Source of the DNA: Promethearchaeota archaeon
Lineage (GTDB): Archaea; Asgardarchaeota; Lokiarchaeia; Sigyniarchaeales; SOKP01
Reading direction: 5' to 3'
Assembly (NCBI GenBank): GCA_011364925.1
Contig: RDOA01000016.1
Coordinates: 1-64,000 of the forward strand
Length of the DNA: 64,000 bases
Both the position numbers and the translations under genes were made by a program. Positions 53,590-62,834 of the stretch are shown here, one piece after another (the first letter of the stretch is position 1; every line of letters starts with the position of its first letter). The notes under the pieces are model-generated. The model was not told where the DNA came from. It saw only the letters and a program-made list of their open reading frames with translations, and made no database searches.

Positions 53590-53676
53590 ATAATTTTCTT
53601 TTATTTTTTTTCTTAACTTTTTATTCTATTAAGAATCTTAATATAGAATATGTGCTGATATACAAATCTTACATTT

Positions 53677-54714
53677 TTAATCTAATTTTTGCGAGATAAT
53701 ATCCCAAACTTCATTTACTTCCAATTGTTTAAAAGGTTTTTTTTGGAACTGAACTTTACAAAGCTCGTAAATTGTATCATTATAGGGGGAGGAAATTCCT
53801 AGTTTTTTTGCGAGTTTGACAACATATCCGTTTAAGTGTTCAAGTTCAGATTGCGCTTTCTGGCGTATGATGATATCCTGAGCCATACTATTTGGACCTC
53901 CAGCTTTGACCTGATTTAGGATCATTGTTCCAGAATCTTCGTCTGAACCAAGAGCCATGGCTTTTATTACGCTCCAAGGAACCAATCCTGGTAATCTATG
54001 TTCTTTAAAACCTGCGTGTTCGAAAATTTTAATACCTTCTTCTAAAGTTTTAAAGTAAATTTTCCCAAATCTTGATAATGATTCGTCAGTGATATCTGTC
54101 TGGTTCATTAATGTTATAATTGAGTTTGAAAGGTTGAATAACAATTTTGTATGGATTGCGTCCTGAATGTTTTCGGAGATTCTAATTTTAAGACTTCTGC
54201 TAAACCACTCTTTTATGTTTTTCATCTCGATTTGAAGTGTATTATCTAAAGTACCACACATAATATATCCTTTAACAGTGTGGCCAAATACGCCGGGTTC
54301 ATCTCTCCAGGCAGAAATCATGATTACTCCGTATATAATCTTGGAGAAATATTTAGGCAAAATGACTTGGTTCTCAACCCCATTTTGTAAAGCAAAAATT
54401 AACGGTTTATCTCCTAGCTTCGTACGAATATCTTTCGCTACTTCTTCAAGGTCGTAGTTTTTAACGGTTATAATAACTAACTTAGCATTTGGTCTTTCAC
54501 TTAAATCTTCAATAACATTCACTTTAACGACCTCTTTATTGTCAAGCGAACTTTGATACAGAATTAATCCCCTAGATTTAATAGCTTGAGCATTCTGTCC
54601 TCGTGCTAATAAATACACATTTTTATAGGACGGAGTTAACCAGCCACAAATTGAAGCACCAATTGCACCAGCACCATAGACAACTATATCGGGGGAAGTA
54701 ATTTGATTTTCCAT
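53677..54714 (-). CDS. panE: Ketopantoate reductase family (PanE/ApbA)
   Basis: The 345-residue protein has VVYGAGAIGASICGWLT (NADPH Rossmann loop), VIITVKNYDLEEVAKD, FALQNGVENQ and the C-terminal helical domain with the family's IKAMALGS...SMAQDI stretch and a candidate catalytic Lys in HTKLLFNLSN. Ketopantoate reductase makes pantoate for CoA synthesis in bacteria and many archaea; related proteins use other keto acids. Length is slightly longer than the usual 300. A lone minus-strand gene. Confidence 0.83.
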   Translation of the reverse strand: MENQITSPDIVVYGAGAIGASICGWLTPSYKNVYLLARGQNAQAIKSRGLILYQSSLDNKEVVKVNVIEDLSERPNAKLVIITVKNYDLEEVAKDIRTKLGDKPLIFALQNGVENQVILPKYFSKIIYGVIMISAWRDEPGVFGHTVKGYIMCGTLDNTLQIEMKNIKEWFSRSLKIRISENIQDAIHTKLLFNLSNSIITLMNQTDITDESLSRFGKIYFKTLEEGIKIFEHAGFKEHRLPGLVPWSVIKAMALGSDEDSGTMILNQVKAGGPNSMAQDIIIRQKAQSELEHLNGYVVKLAKKLGISSPYNDTIYELCKVQFQKKPFKQLEVNEVWDIISQKLD

Positions 54715-55073
54715 TGAATTATAAACCTCGTTCTTTTACCATCCTTACTTGATAATTAAGAATTAGGTTATATATCTAATTTATGATAAGATTAAGAATA
54801 TCTGATTTAATAATTAAATTCAATACGAAATCGGCTAGAAAAAACTGGAAATGTTATACGATTTTCGGTCATAATAATTACAGTCCCGTGAAAAAAGGGA
54901 AAAAATATGTGATCTAAGCCCAATTTCAGATAATTTTATAAACTGTAAAACCATTGAATGGATAAGAAAGTATAGTATATTTATTATTAGACTTTCTTAG
55001 GTTTTTGGTATAAGAATATTGCAAAGAAGATTCTTTACAACTTGTCGTATTAATTAGGTAGAGTAATAAGCTT
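54715..55073. other. Intergenic region, no gene seen
   Basis: This ~360-base divergent region is strongly AT-rich. The only visible structure is a short hairpin-like TCCCGTGAAAAAAGGGA (about 54884-54900). It probably holds promoters for the ketopantoate reductase and the GTPase genes. I see no tRNA, conserved protein frame or repeat. Confidence 0.35.
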
Positions 55074-55625
55074 ATGGAGAAACTTAATTTAGCTTTCAAA
55101 ATGTGTGTATTTGGAGATTCAGGCGTAGGTAAATCCACAATGATTAAACGCTTTATTACTCAAAAATTTGAACACGATTTAAAGTCTACTATTGGTGCAG
55201 ATATTCTAATGAAGTTTATTGAAACGGAATCCGCCCGTATAACACTCCAAATATGGGATTTTGCAGGCGAATCTCGGTTTAGCTCTCTTTTACCTAGTTA
55301 CGCACAAGGTTCATCAGCGGCGATCTTTATGTGCGATATTACTAATGGTGATAGTATTAAGAATATAGATAATTGGCTTTTAACTTTTAATGAAGGTCTC
55401 AATAACCAAGACCCAAATTTTCCATTATTGGTGGTTGGCGGGAAGTTGGACCTTAACGATCAAAGATCTATCACTAGCCAAGATATTGGAGCTTATCTAA
55501 CAGTGCGGAAAACATTTGATTATCTTGAATGTTCTTCTAAAACTGGAGAGAATGTTGATGATTTATTCCAATTTTTAATTAATAGAATGCTAGAATACGC
55601 AAATATTCAATTAATAACAAGGTAA
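55074..55625 (+). CDS. Rab-like small GTPase with altered G4 motif
   Basis: G1 is GDSGVGKST, G2 Thr in STIGAD, G3 WDFAGESR (the catalytic Gln is Glu), G4 is GGKLD in place of NKxD, G5 SSKTG. The Asn lost from G4 normally stabilises the nucleotide site, so affinity or specificity may be reduced. Length (~183) fits the Asgard Rab-like group. No prenylation cysteine at the C-terminus (QLITR). It is divergent from the ketopantoate reductase gene and convergent with a zinc-ribbon gene. Confidence 0.85.
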   Translation: MEKLNLAFKMCVFGDSGVGKSTMIKRFITQKFEHDLKSTIGADILMKFIETESARITLQIWDFAGESRFSSLLPSYAQGSSAAIFMCDITNGDSIKNIDNWLLTFNEGLNNQDPNFPLLVVGGKLDLNDQRSITSQDIGAYLTVRKTFDYLECSSKTGENVDDLFQFLINRMLEYANIQLITR

Positions 55626-55644
55626 AATTTGAAGCATAAAGGAA

Positions 55645-56058
55645 CTAAAACTCGAACCTACATTTGGTGCAAACTCTCTTTTTCTTGTAAATCCTTCTCG
55701 GCGTGTAACTGATTACTTGAGTTCGATCATCGACTTCTTTTATGGCAAAACCCATAGCTCCGCAATTTGGACACTTTCTTTTGTTTTGTCTTAAACTGGT
55801 GTCGACAGGAGTAATAGTAGGGATAGGTTCTCGTGATACCTTTCTAGGTTCTACTTGAGGGCTCTTATATTGAATCGGCTTTGACTGTTGCTCCAATTTC
55901 CTAATTTGAGCTTTTAATTGAAGATTTTCGTCCTGCAATTGACTTATCCGCAGCTCACTTTTTTCCAGAAGTGAGAATAATTCTGAAATTTTGATTTCTA
56001 ATTGTCGAAGATGCTGTTCGTCTTCAGGCGATAAATCATTGATATCATTATGCATCAT
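55645..56058 (-). CDS. Coiled-coil zinc-ribbon protein
   Basis: The 137-residue protein has a long N-terminal coiled coil (~10-60, EDEQHLRQLEIKISELFSLL and so on), a proline-rich linker, and a C-terminal zinc ribbon: KRKCPNCGAMGF ... KKKRVCTKCRFEF with two CxxC pairs. This looks like a small protein- or nucleic-acid-binding adaptor. It converges on the GTPase gene with 19 bp between, so regulation may be linked. Family unknown. Confidence 0.65.
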   Translation of the reverse strand: MMHNDINDLSPEDEQHLRQLEIKISELFSLLEKSELRISQLQDENLQLKAQIRKLEQQSKPIQYKSPQVEPRKVSREPIPTITPVDTSLRQNKRKCPNCGAMGFAIKEVDDRTQVISYTPRRIYKKKRVCTKCRFEF

Positions 56059-56334
56059 GTTATCGTATACCTCGTTTCGTTTGCAGAAACCTATTTCTAA
56101 ACCTAAATAAAACTTATGTTAAATAGAAATATATAGTTTTCCTATCTAAGAAAAAAAATACTAAAATCTCCCTCCAAATTTAAAGAGCTCTATGAGACTA
56201 AACGATTTAAGGTAATGAAAATCTTTCTTCTCTGTTGAAAAATTTCTTGATTTTCTTTTATGTTGTAATGAAAATCTTCATAAAGAGGAATAAATTGTAT
56301 CAACTTACATAAGTATAATTAAAACAGAATAAAA

Positions 56335-57702
56335 ATGGAAATTAATAACTCAACCAAGATACTCCCCTTAATTGATGAATATCCAAAAGTTTTCGACGAG
56401 TTGCTAAAGCTTTCTTCTAAAGCGAAAAGATTTAAAAACCCAATAGTAAGAAAAACGATTGGAAAAAAAGCAACGCTCGAAATGGTCAGTGTAATATTGG
56501 AAGTTCCCTTGGAACAGATTATAGCAACCGTTAAAATTGCTATTGAGACTAGTGCTACTATTCCCCCTGAAAAAAATCGAAAAGAGATGCTAAAAAAGTT
56601 ACTCCTTGATATGCATAAAGGTGTCGATGTTGAAATTCTCAAGGTTCAGTTCAAAGAAGCTGTTGGAGACATTACATCTTATGAAATTGGTCAACTAGAG
56701 CAGCAGCTTATAAATGAGGGTTATCTTGATCCAAAAGAAATCACAAAATTAAGCGATTTGCATGTTGCATTATTTAGAGAATCTTTAGATCTTAAGGAAG
56801 AGTACGAAACTATCCCCGGGCATCCCATTCATACATATTTACAAGAAAACTTGAAGATTGCAAATCTCATTAGACAGATCAGATCGGCACCTGAAAAAGA
56901 AAAAATTGAACTATTTCAAAAATTAGGTGAAATCAATATCCATTATACCAGAAAAGAAAATCAATTATTCCCAATTCTTGAGAAACATGGCATTTCTGGA
57001 CCCCCTCAGGTTATGTGGGCGGTTCACGATGAGATCCGTCCGTTATTAAAATCGTCACAACCAGAAGAGATAGACTTAGCTTTACAAAAAATAGAAGATA
57101 TGATATACAAAGAGGAACACATCCTATTTCCTATGACGCTGGAGTTTTTTGACGAAGCAGATTGGGTAAATGTTCGGGATGGAGAAAAGGAAATTGGTTT
57201 TGGATTCGGTGTTTTACCGGGAGGCCAATGGAAACCAGTAACAGTTGCTGATATTCATAGACCTCTGCCAGTGGAACTCACGAAAGAAGAAGGTGCTCTT
57301 AATTTAGACATTGGCAATTTATCTATAGAACAAATTAATGTCATGTTAAAAACGCTCCCAGTTGATCTAACTTTCGTAGACGAAAACGACGAAGTTGCGT
57401 ATTATTCTGACACGGAAGATCGTATCTTCCCAAGAAGTCGTGGAATTATTGGTCGAAAGGTTCAAAAGTGTCATCCCCCTAAAAGCGTAGATATTGTAGA
57501 AGATATCTTAAAAAAATTTAAGTCAGGTGAGAAGAAAGTAGCAGAATTTTGGATTCAGGCTGATGGAGCTTTTATAATGATCCGATATTTTGCGATGCAC
57601 GATGATGAAGGAAATTACGTTGGAACATTAGAAGTATCTCAAGAGCTCTCACGGTTGCGATCCTTAGAAGGTGAACGACGTTTGGTTCAATGGGGAAATT
57701 AA
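56335..57702 (+). CDS. DUF1858-DUF438-hemerythrin-PAS protein
   Basis: Domains in order: DUF1858 (~1-65, with STKILPLIDEYPKVFDELL), DUF438 (~85-160, RKEMLKKLLLDMHKGVD, LSDLHVALFRESL), a hemerythrin-like four-helix bundle (~160-270; HPIHTYLQEN, INIHYTRKENQLFP, WAVHDEIR, EEHILFPM gives the His/Glu iron ligands) and a C-terminal PAS-10-like domain (~330-450). This combination is common in clostridia and archaea and is thought to sense oxygen or NO through a di-iron site. Downstream partners are not visible. The first ATG is used. Confidence 0.88.
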   Translation: MEINNSTKILPLIDEYPKVFDELLKLSSKAKRFKNPIVRKTIGKKATLEMVSVILEVPLEQIIATVKIAIETSATIPPEKNRKEMLKKLLLDMHKGVDVEILKVQFKEAVGDITSYEIGQLEQQLINEGYLDPKEITKLSDLHVALFRESLDLKEEYETIPGHPIHTYLQENLKIANLIRQIRSAPEKEKIELFQKLGEINIHYTRKENQLFPILEKHGISGPPQVMWAVHDEIRPLLKSSQPEEIDLALQKIEDMIYKEEHILFPMTLEFFDEADWVNVRDGEKEIGFGFGVLPGGQWKPVTVADIHRPLPVELTKEEGALNLDIGNLSIEQINVMLKTLPVDLTFVDENDEVAYYSDTEDRIFPRSRGIIGRKVQKCHPPKSVDIVEDILKKFKSGEKKVAEFWIQADGAFIMIRYFAMHDDEGNYVGTLEVSQELSRLRSLEGERRLVQWGN

Positions 57703-57730
57703 TATCGACTAAAAAATAGAAAGAGCAGTT

Positions 57731-58759
57731 TCAATTAATAGTATCCCTTCCACAATAAGGACAGATAATAGCGCCATATTCAATTAAGTTATCACAAAAT
57801 CGACACTTAACTTTTAATCCTCTCCGCGATAAAATGTTTGTTTCTGTGAACAAATCGTTAAGGAAAGCCATAGTAGTTTCTTCATTGACAATTAAATAAT
57901 CTCCATCGATTATAAAGTTAAACTGCTTAGCCCATTGAAAGACCTTTTTATCAAATAGTTTTTCTTCCATCTCTAATGCGGTTCTCATCATGTCTAGACG
58001 AATCTTTCTCGAAACCTGTATCATCGATTTAATCCGGTCAATCTTTTCCTTTTCTTCCTTTTGTAACCTCGTTTGCTCTGTTATTTTATATGTTTTTGCT
58101 TGATCAATTAGTTCAAGTAGGCGTTCTGTTTTTATTTTATCTGTAGTATATCTCCCAATATGCTTTTTAAAAGCTACGAGTGTAAAATGATTATCGTCTT
58201 TAGTTTGAATAATCACAGCTGGATCCGATTTTAATTCGCCTTTTGAGATGTCTTTAATGTTTAAAATTAATGTTTGAGTAATTGACTTTTTAATAAATGG
58301 CTTAAACGACAAATAATCTTCGGTTAGAAAAATTACTCCCGTCAAAATCTCAGGTGACAAATTTCCTTCCTCTGAATTGTATTTACAAAAGCCCCCTATT
58401 GTCTCAAATAAAATAGGATTTTCGCGCTTAAAAGTACTACGCGTCAACTCCCAAAATAACTCTTCGGTTGCTTTCTTTGATGTAGCAAAAGAACTTTTCT
58501 CTTTTTTGTGTGGGTAAAAAGTGTAATTAATTCCCTGAACGCTTATCAATTCAATGGTAGGAAGATTAAACCGATTCTTTATTGAGAAATTTTGAATGTC
58601 TTTCCTTCTCAAGTTAAACAAAATGCTGTCTTTTTCGGTTTTAAACAAGAATTCTTTGTCGGTCAATGTAATCTTCCCTCTGGACTTTCTTGACACCAGA
58701 GCTTTGTAAGATGTTTGACCAGATGTAAAATTCCCGAACGATTCGAAAAGGACTACCAT
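57731..58759 (-). CDS. Tandem PH/GRAM-like domains, helical region and zinc ribbon
   Basis: Residues ~20-95 and ~140-215 have the same seven-strand pattern with GKITLTDKEFLFKTEKDSIL, LRRKDIQNFSI, IELISVQGINYTFYPHK, and TGVIFLTEDYLSFKPF, LNIKDISKG, VIIQTKDDNHFTLVAFK, resembling bacterial PH/GRAM-like domains. A basic helical segment (KEEKEKIDRIKSMIQVS) and a final zinc ribbon (CRFCDNLIEYGAIICPYCG) follow. PH-like folds in eukaryotes bind phosphoinositides; that is not implied here. Function unknown. Confidence 0.6.
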   Translation of the reverse strand: MVVLFESFGNFTSGQTSYKALVSRKSRGKITLTDKEFLFKTEKDSILFNLRRKDIQNFSIKNRFNLPTIELISVQGINYTFYPHKKEKSSFATSKKATEELFWELTRSTFKRENPILFETIGGFCKYNSEEGNLSPEILTGVIFLTEDYLSFKPFIKKSITQTLILNIKDISKGELKSDPAVIIQTKDDNHFTLVAFKKHIGRYTTDKIKTERLLELIDQAKTYKITEQTRLQKEEKEKIDRIKSMIQVSRKIRLDMMRTALEMEEKLFDKKVFQWAKQFNFIIDGDYLIVNEETTMAFLNDLFTETNILSRRGLKVKCRFCDNLIEYGAIICPYCGRDTIN

Positions 58760-58968
58760 TTCACTTTCAATAATAGAAATTTAGTCATTTATAATTTTAT
58801 ATTATATTTTGGAATTATAAATAATAAGAAAAAAAAGGGGAAAAATCAAAAACTAATGAAAAGTAAAATTCTCCTCCCGTGAGCATTTTATGCGTTTCTA
58901 TTTTTCTGATGTTTCCTTAAATATTTCCTACTCTTTACTACGTTTTAAATTAACTACAAAATTAATTT

Positions 58969-59220
58969 TTAATAACGTTTTTCTGATCTAAAACTCTGAC
59001 GAGGACCTTTCTCAACGACGGTTAGATTAGTTGCTTGAGGCCCTTTTTGACCTTCTGTTACTTCGAATTCTACGATGTCTCCTTCGTAAATGATTTTAAA
59101 ATCACCTTCTTCTCCTTTGATAGCGGAGTAGTGAACGAAGATATCGCCAGAACCGTCTTCTCGAGTAATAAATCCATAGCCTTTTCGGCTATCAAACCAC
59201 TTTACAGTTCCTTTAACCAT
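58969..59220 (-). CDS. Cold-shock domain protein (CspA type)
   Basis: The 83-residue protein is a bacterial-type cold-shock domain: [16 protein letters not shown] (RNP1), DIFVHYSAI (RNP2), [20 protein letters not shown], then a basic tail ([10 protein letters not shown]). It binds single-stranded RNA/DNA and melts RNA hairpins at low temperature. Such proteins are sporadic in archaea. The gene has a conspicuous inverted repeat 24-48 bases upstream of its start. Confidence 0.93.
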   Translation of the reverse strand: MVKGTVKWFDSRKGYGFITREDGSGDIFVHYSAIKGEEGDFKIIYEGDIVEFEVTEGQKGPQATNLTVVEKGPRQSFRSEKRY

Positions 59221-59243
59221 TGAAAAAACCTTTGAAGCATATC

Positions 59244-59268
59244 GAGTATTATAACTCTATTAATACTC
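59244..59268 (-). promoter_or_regulatory. Inverted repeat in the cold-shock gene leader
   Basis: GAGTATTA (59244-59251) and TAATACTC (59261-59268) form a perfect 8-base stem with a 9-base loop, 24-48 bases upstream of the cold-shock start. A nearby CTTTG/CAAAG pair could extend the stem with an internal loop. It may be an operator, or a mRNA hairpin that Csp itself melts (autoregulation). Confidence 0.45.
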
Positions 59269-59481
59269 TTCATCAAAGATGTAGTAATCATTTATAATAA
59301 ATATTGTTAAATTTGAAAATAAGAAAGCAACAGAAATGGATTTAAAATCATGTTCTCAAGCAACTTCGAAATTCATAATAAAAAATTTTTAATTTAAGAT
59401 CAAAAAGTTATATATGAGATTTGATTTAAAATAATAACTCCCTAAACTCAGAAAATACAATTACAACTTAGATGTAGTCCT

Positions 59482-60027
59482 ATGGCAAGTTTGGAGAATC
59501 TAACTGTTTCCTTATTGGATAAGTTAGCAAAGGAGATTGGAATAAAATTTACTAAAAAGGATAAAAAAATTGATAAAATTACGAAAATTAACAATGTTGG
59601 TCTGAAAGAACTCCAACTTAATCAACTCATTCAAAAGTATCAAGAACAAAAGTCCAAAATTAAAAAGACTAGTAAAGACGAGATTTCTGAACTAAAAGGA
59701 AGAGTAAAACTTCTCGAAGAACAAGTGAGGTTCTTAATATCAGAAATTAATGTCTCAAAAGTCTCGTTAGTTAACAAAGACGACCATGATATTATAACGG
59801 TGACAACTGACTTGGCAGAGATTAAGAAATTCCTTAAGTCTCTCATATCTTCTGGAGAATCGATTACGATCGATGAGTTAATAGAAATGACAGAAATTCA
59901 AAAAATACCTTTAATCACGTTAAAGCACTCTATATACGATCTAATTGACGAAGATGTGTTTGATGTTGCGGAGGGTAAATCAAGACAGAAAATCGGTGGA
60001 AAAATAGGAGTGTTAATAAGAAAATAA
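59482..60027 (+). CDS. Coiled-coil protein with possible winged helix, unknown
   Basis: The 181-residue protein begins with SLLDKLAKEIGIKFTKK, a SAP-like helical start, then a coiled coil (EISELKGRVKLLEEQVRFLIS), and ends with a winged-helix-like part (SITIDELIEMTEIQKIPLIT, then DVFDVAEGKSRQKIGGKIGVLI). It could bind DNA or another protein. I recognise no family. The ~260 bases upstream include the cold-shock leader. It lies 65 bp upstream of the nitroreductase gene. Confidence 0.5.
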   Translation: MASLENLTVSLLDKLAKEIGIKFTKKDKKIDKITKINNVGLKELQLNQLIQKYQEQKSKIKKTSKDEISELKGRVKLLEEQVRFLISEINVSKVSLVNKDDHDIITVTTDLAEIKKFLKSLISSGESITIDELIEMTEIQKIPLITLKHSIYDLIDEDVFDVAEGKSRQKIGGKIGVLIRK

Positions 60028-60092
60028 ATAATTATCAAGATTTTATAATTAAGTAATAGAATTTCTTGTCTGTAAAAAAAGAGGTTTTTATA

Positions 60093-60596
60093 ATGAGCGA
60101 ACACCCTGGAATTAAATTATTAAAAGAAAGACGGAGTATTAGACGATTTGACTCTCGTCTTATAGAGAATGATGTCCTTACTCAAATTTTCGAGGCTTCT
60201 CGGTGGTGTTGGAGTGCAGTAAATCGCCAACCTTGGAAATTTTATGTTATCCGAAATAAAGAACTTATCTCAAAAGTAGCTAAGGAATGTACAACTGGAA
60301 CTTTCGCAGCTGAAGCGCCAGTATTGGTGGCCTTAGTTGGAGATGTTGAAGCACAGCCAAACTGGTATGTTCACGACCTTAGTTTTGTATCACTACAGAT
60401 GGCTTTAGCTGCGTGGACATTTGGGATTGGAACGTGCTTTATTGGTAACATTAACCGAGAAAGGGTTAAAGAACTACTAAATCTTAGAAAGGAGGATTAT
60501 TTACTAACTGTTCTACCGTTAGGGTATCCATATGGAGAAGTTCCTAAGCCAAGACCTCGAAAATCCGTAGAAGAACTCGTTAAATATTTAGATTAA
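60093..60596 (+). CDS. Nitroreductase family flavoprotein
   Basis: The 167-residue protein has the family start GIKLLKERRSIRRFDSRLIE and NRQPWKFYVIRN, AAEAPVLVALVGD, and the C-terminal LLTVLPLGYPYGEVPKPRPR. It binds FMN and reduces nitro groups, quinones or other small acceptors with NAD(P)H. The start at 60093 has AAGAGG eight bases upstream; the frame to 60066 is unlikely. The start is 65 bp after the coiled-coil protein. Transcription may be shared. Confidence 0.9.
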   Translation: MSEHPGIKLLKERRSIRRFDSRLIENDVLTQIFEASRWCWSAVNRQPWKFYVIRNKELISKVAKECTTGTFAAEAPVLVALVGDVEAQPNWYVHDLSFVSLQMALAAWTFGIGTCFIGNINRERVKELLNLRKEDYLLTVLPLGYPYGEVPKPRPRKSVEELVKYLD

Positions 60597-60695
60597 GTTC
60601 TTGGCTGAATATTCAGCTTATTTTTTTTAAAATGTAAAAGTTGCACCTTTTTTTTTATAATAAAAAAATCTTTTTTCATTAGCAAGTTAAAAAAA

Positions 60696-61517
60696 ATGTA
60701 TAATATGGATTTAACTGAGGATCAAATCGAGAGATATTCCCGTCAAATAGTATTAAAAGAGGTTGGCGGAATAGGACAGAAGAAACTACTTAATTCCAAA
60801 GTCTCACTTATTGGCCTTGGCGCGTTAGGGTCCTCCACAGCTTACTATTTAGTCGCAGCAGGTATTGGCTCTCTACGAATAATTGATTTTGATTTAGTTG
60901 AGATTTCAAATCTGCATCGACAAATACTCCATTTTACTAAAGATATTAATAAAATAAAAACTAAAAGTGCAGCTGAAAAGTTAAACGCATTAAATCCTGA
61001 TTGCAATATTGAGATAATAAATGATAGAATCTCTTCTAAAAACTCAAAAGAATTTCTTAAAGGCTCAGATTTTGTAATTGAGGGTTCAGATAATCTTCCA
61101 ACGAAAATGTTAATTAATGACACCTGCATTAGTCTGAAAATACCTTTCACAATTGCTGGTGTATTAAGATTTCACGGGCAAATTATGACAGTGGTTCCCG
61201 AAAATAAAACTGCATGTTATAGGTGTGTGTTTGGGGATAGGACAGAGGGTGATTCGAGTATGTCGTGTTCTCAAGCCGGGGTAATCGGATTTGTTCCCGG
61301 TGTTTTAGGTTGCTTAGAGGCAAATGAAGCTCTTAAATATATATTAAATGTTGGAGAGCTGCTTACAAATAAAATATTATATGTGGATCTTCTAAGGTAC
61401 AGTTTTGATTTTATTGAAGTCCATCGAGATACTAATTGCTTAGCTTGTGGAGATCAAGCAAAAGATTTAGTAGAATCTTTAAACTATGGGGGTTTGGATG
61501 CTTGTAATGACCAGTAG
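60696..61517 (+). CDS. MoeB/ThiF-like E1 adenylyltransferase
   Basis: The protein begins IERYSRQIVLKEVGG..., with the ATP-binding VSLIGLGALGSSTAYYL, the acidic IIDFDLVEISNLHRQ, the catalytic candidate GSDNLPTKMLINDTC, and paired zinc CxxC (CYRC and CLACG). This family activates the C-terminal Gly of MoaD/ThiS/ubiquitin-like proteins as acyl-adenylate. The MoaD-like gene at 62.8-63.1 kb is its likely substrate. The first ATG is at 60696; another at 60705 is in frame. It overlaps the TusA-like gene by 11 bases. Confidence 0.9.
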   Translation: MYNMDLTEDQIERYSRQIVLKEVGGIGQKKLLNSKVSLIGLGALGSSTAYYLVAAGIGSLRIIDFDLVEISNLHRQILHFTKDINKIKTKSAAEKLNALNPDCNIEIINDRISSKNSKEFLKGSDFVIEGSDNLPTKMLINDTCISLKIPFTIAGVLRFHGQIMTVVPENKTACYRCVFGDRTEGDSSMSCSQAGVIGFVPGVLGCLEANEALKYILNVGELLTNKILYVDLLRYSFDFIEVHRDTNCLACGDQAKDLVESLNYGGLDACNDQ

Positions 61518-61770
61518 AAGCAAATCAATACATAAAGATAGCACACAAATAGATATTCGAGGTAAAATGTGTCCGTTAACATTCGTTTACACCAAATTAA
61601 CCCTTGAAGAACTTGAGAAGGGAGATATTTTAGAAGTATATTTAGATTTTCCCCCCGCTCTTAAAAATATCCCAGAAAGTTGTAAAAGGCAGAATTTAGC
61701 GGAATTATTAGAAGTAATAGAGAATCCCTCTGATAAACCGGAATGGATTATGATTTTAAAAAAGCTATAA
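61507..61770 (+). CDS. TusA/SirA-like sulfur-carrier protein
   Basis: The short protein reads IDIRGKMCPLTFVYTKLTLEEL, with the TusA CPxP-type motif (here CPLT; the second Pro is missing), then GDILEVYLDFPPALKNIPES, and a typical end. TusA relays persulfide sulfur to thio-modified tRNA or to molybdopterin. The start at 61507 overlaps the E1 gene; a longer frame to 61486 is unlikely. The 28-base overlap with the next gene implies tight coupling. Confidence 0.85.
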   Translation: MTSRSKSIHKDSTQIDIRGKMCPLTFVYTKLTLEELEKGDILEVYLDFPPALKNIPESCKRQNLAELLEVIENPSDKPEWIMILKKL

Positions 61771-62807
61771 ATAGCGGAGGGATAATCTTTACTGAAGACA
61801 CAAATAACAAACCTATCGGTCTTGGTTTGATTTCTGGAGGTCTAGATAGTCTAATTGCATGTCTAGTACTAAAGCTTCAAAATATTGAAGTAGTTGGATT
61901 AAATTTCAAATCTCCTTTTTGCATATGTGAAAAGGCGTATAAAAACGCTGAATGTGGTTTAAACTTATTTTACGATAAATTAGGAATCAAAACACATTTC
62001 CTTCAAAAGGAAGACGATTACTTAGATATTGTTAAAAATCCCAAATTTGGTTATGGTAAAAATTTAAATCCATGTATCGATTGTAGAATTTACATCTTAA
62101 AAAAAGCTAAAAAATTTGCAAATCAGATTAAAGCTGATTTCATCTTTACGGGAGAGGTTCTAGATCAGAGACCTAAATCTCAAAATTTGAAGGCTTTGAA
62201 GATTATTGAAAAAGAATCTGATCTTAAAGGAAAGTTATTAAGACCCTTATCTGCATTACTATTAGAACCTACTACCTTAGAAGAAAATGGATTAATTGAT
62301 AGAACCAAACTATTAGGAATTAAAGGACGGAGTAGAAAAAAGCAACTAGAACTTGCAAGGAGCCATGAACTTTTAAACGAATATAATGCTTGTGGGGGCT
62401 GTTTACTTACTGAAAAAGAATTTGCAAATAGAATGAGAGACTATCTTAAATTTAGCGAACATCCTACAATGGAAGAAGTTAACTTTCTAAAATTTGGAAG
62501 GCATTTCCGTTTTAACGGTGCTAAAATTATCGTTGGTAGAAATGAATTAGAAAATAACTCTTTGCTTTACCTAAAAGGTCCAGATGATGTTATCATGGAG
62601 GCTCTTTATGTTAAGGGACCCCTAACCCTTATTCAAGGGAAAATCGAAGAAGAAGTCATAAAATTTGCTGGAAAATTGACATTAAGATATTCAGATCTCT
62701 TAGAATCTTTAGGAAAGGTCAGATATGGTAAAGATTTCAACGAATTATCTAAAAGTATTATTATTGAAAAAGCTACACAGGAAGAATTAATTCCATATCT
62801 ACTCTAA
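61743..62807 (+). CDS. PP-loop ATPase with NFACT-R/DUF814-like C-terminus (thiolation-type)
   Basis: The N-terminal domain has the PP-loop motif SGGLDSLIACLVL, CICEKAY and CIDCRIYILKKA, as in ThiI/MnmA-like tRNA thiolases. A CGGC motif (NACGGCLLTEKEF) may relay sulfur. The C-terminal ~110 residues resemble DUF814/NFACT-R (FLKFGRHFRFNGAKIIVGRN, ENNSLLYLKGPDDV). This fusion is known in some prokaryotes but its product is not established. It follows the TusA-like gene with a 28-base overlap, so sulfur transfer from TusA is likely. It converges on the MoaD-like gene. Confidence 0.8.
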   Translation: MDYDFKKAINSGGIIFTEDTNNKPIGLGLISGGLDSLIACLVLKLQNIEVVGLNFKSPFCICEKAYKNAECGLNLFYDKLGIKTHFLQKEDDYLDIVKNPKFGYGKNLNPCIDCRIYILKKAKKFANQIKADFIFTGEVLDQRPKSQNLKALKIIEKESDLKGKLLRPLSALLLEPTTLEENGLIDRTKLLGIKGRSRKKQLELARSHELLNEYNACGGCLLTEKEFANRMRDYLKFSEHPTMEEVNFLKFGRHFRFNGAKIIVGRNELENNSLLYLKGPDDVIMEALYVKGPLTLIQGKIEEEVIKFAGKLTLRYSDLLESLGKVRYGKDFNELSKSIIIEKATQEELIPYLL

Positions 62808-62834
62808 AAGTATAATGAAGTAAGAGCTTGCTCG

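Noticed and set aside
54715-55073. Search for tRNA or other RNA in large gaps
   Set aside because: No cloverleaf, conserved arms or CCA-like end found; only AT-rich sequence and a weak hairpin.
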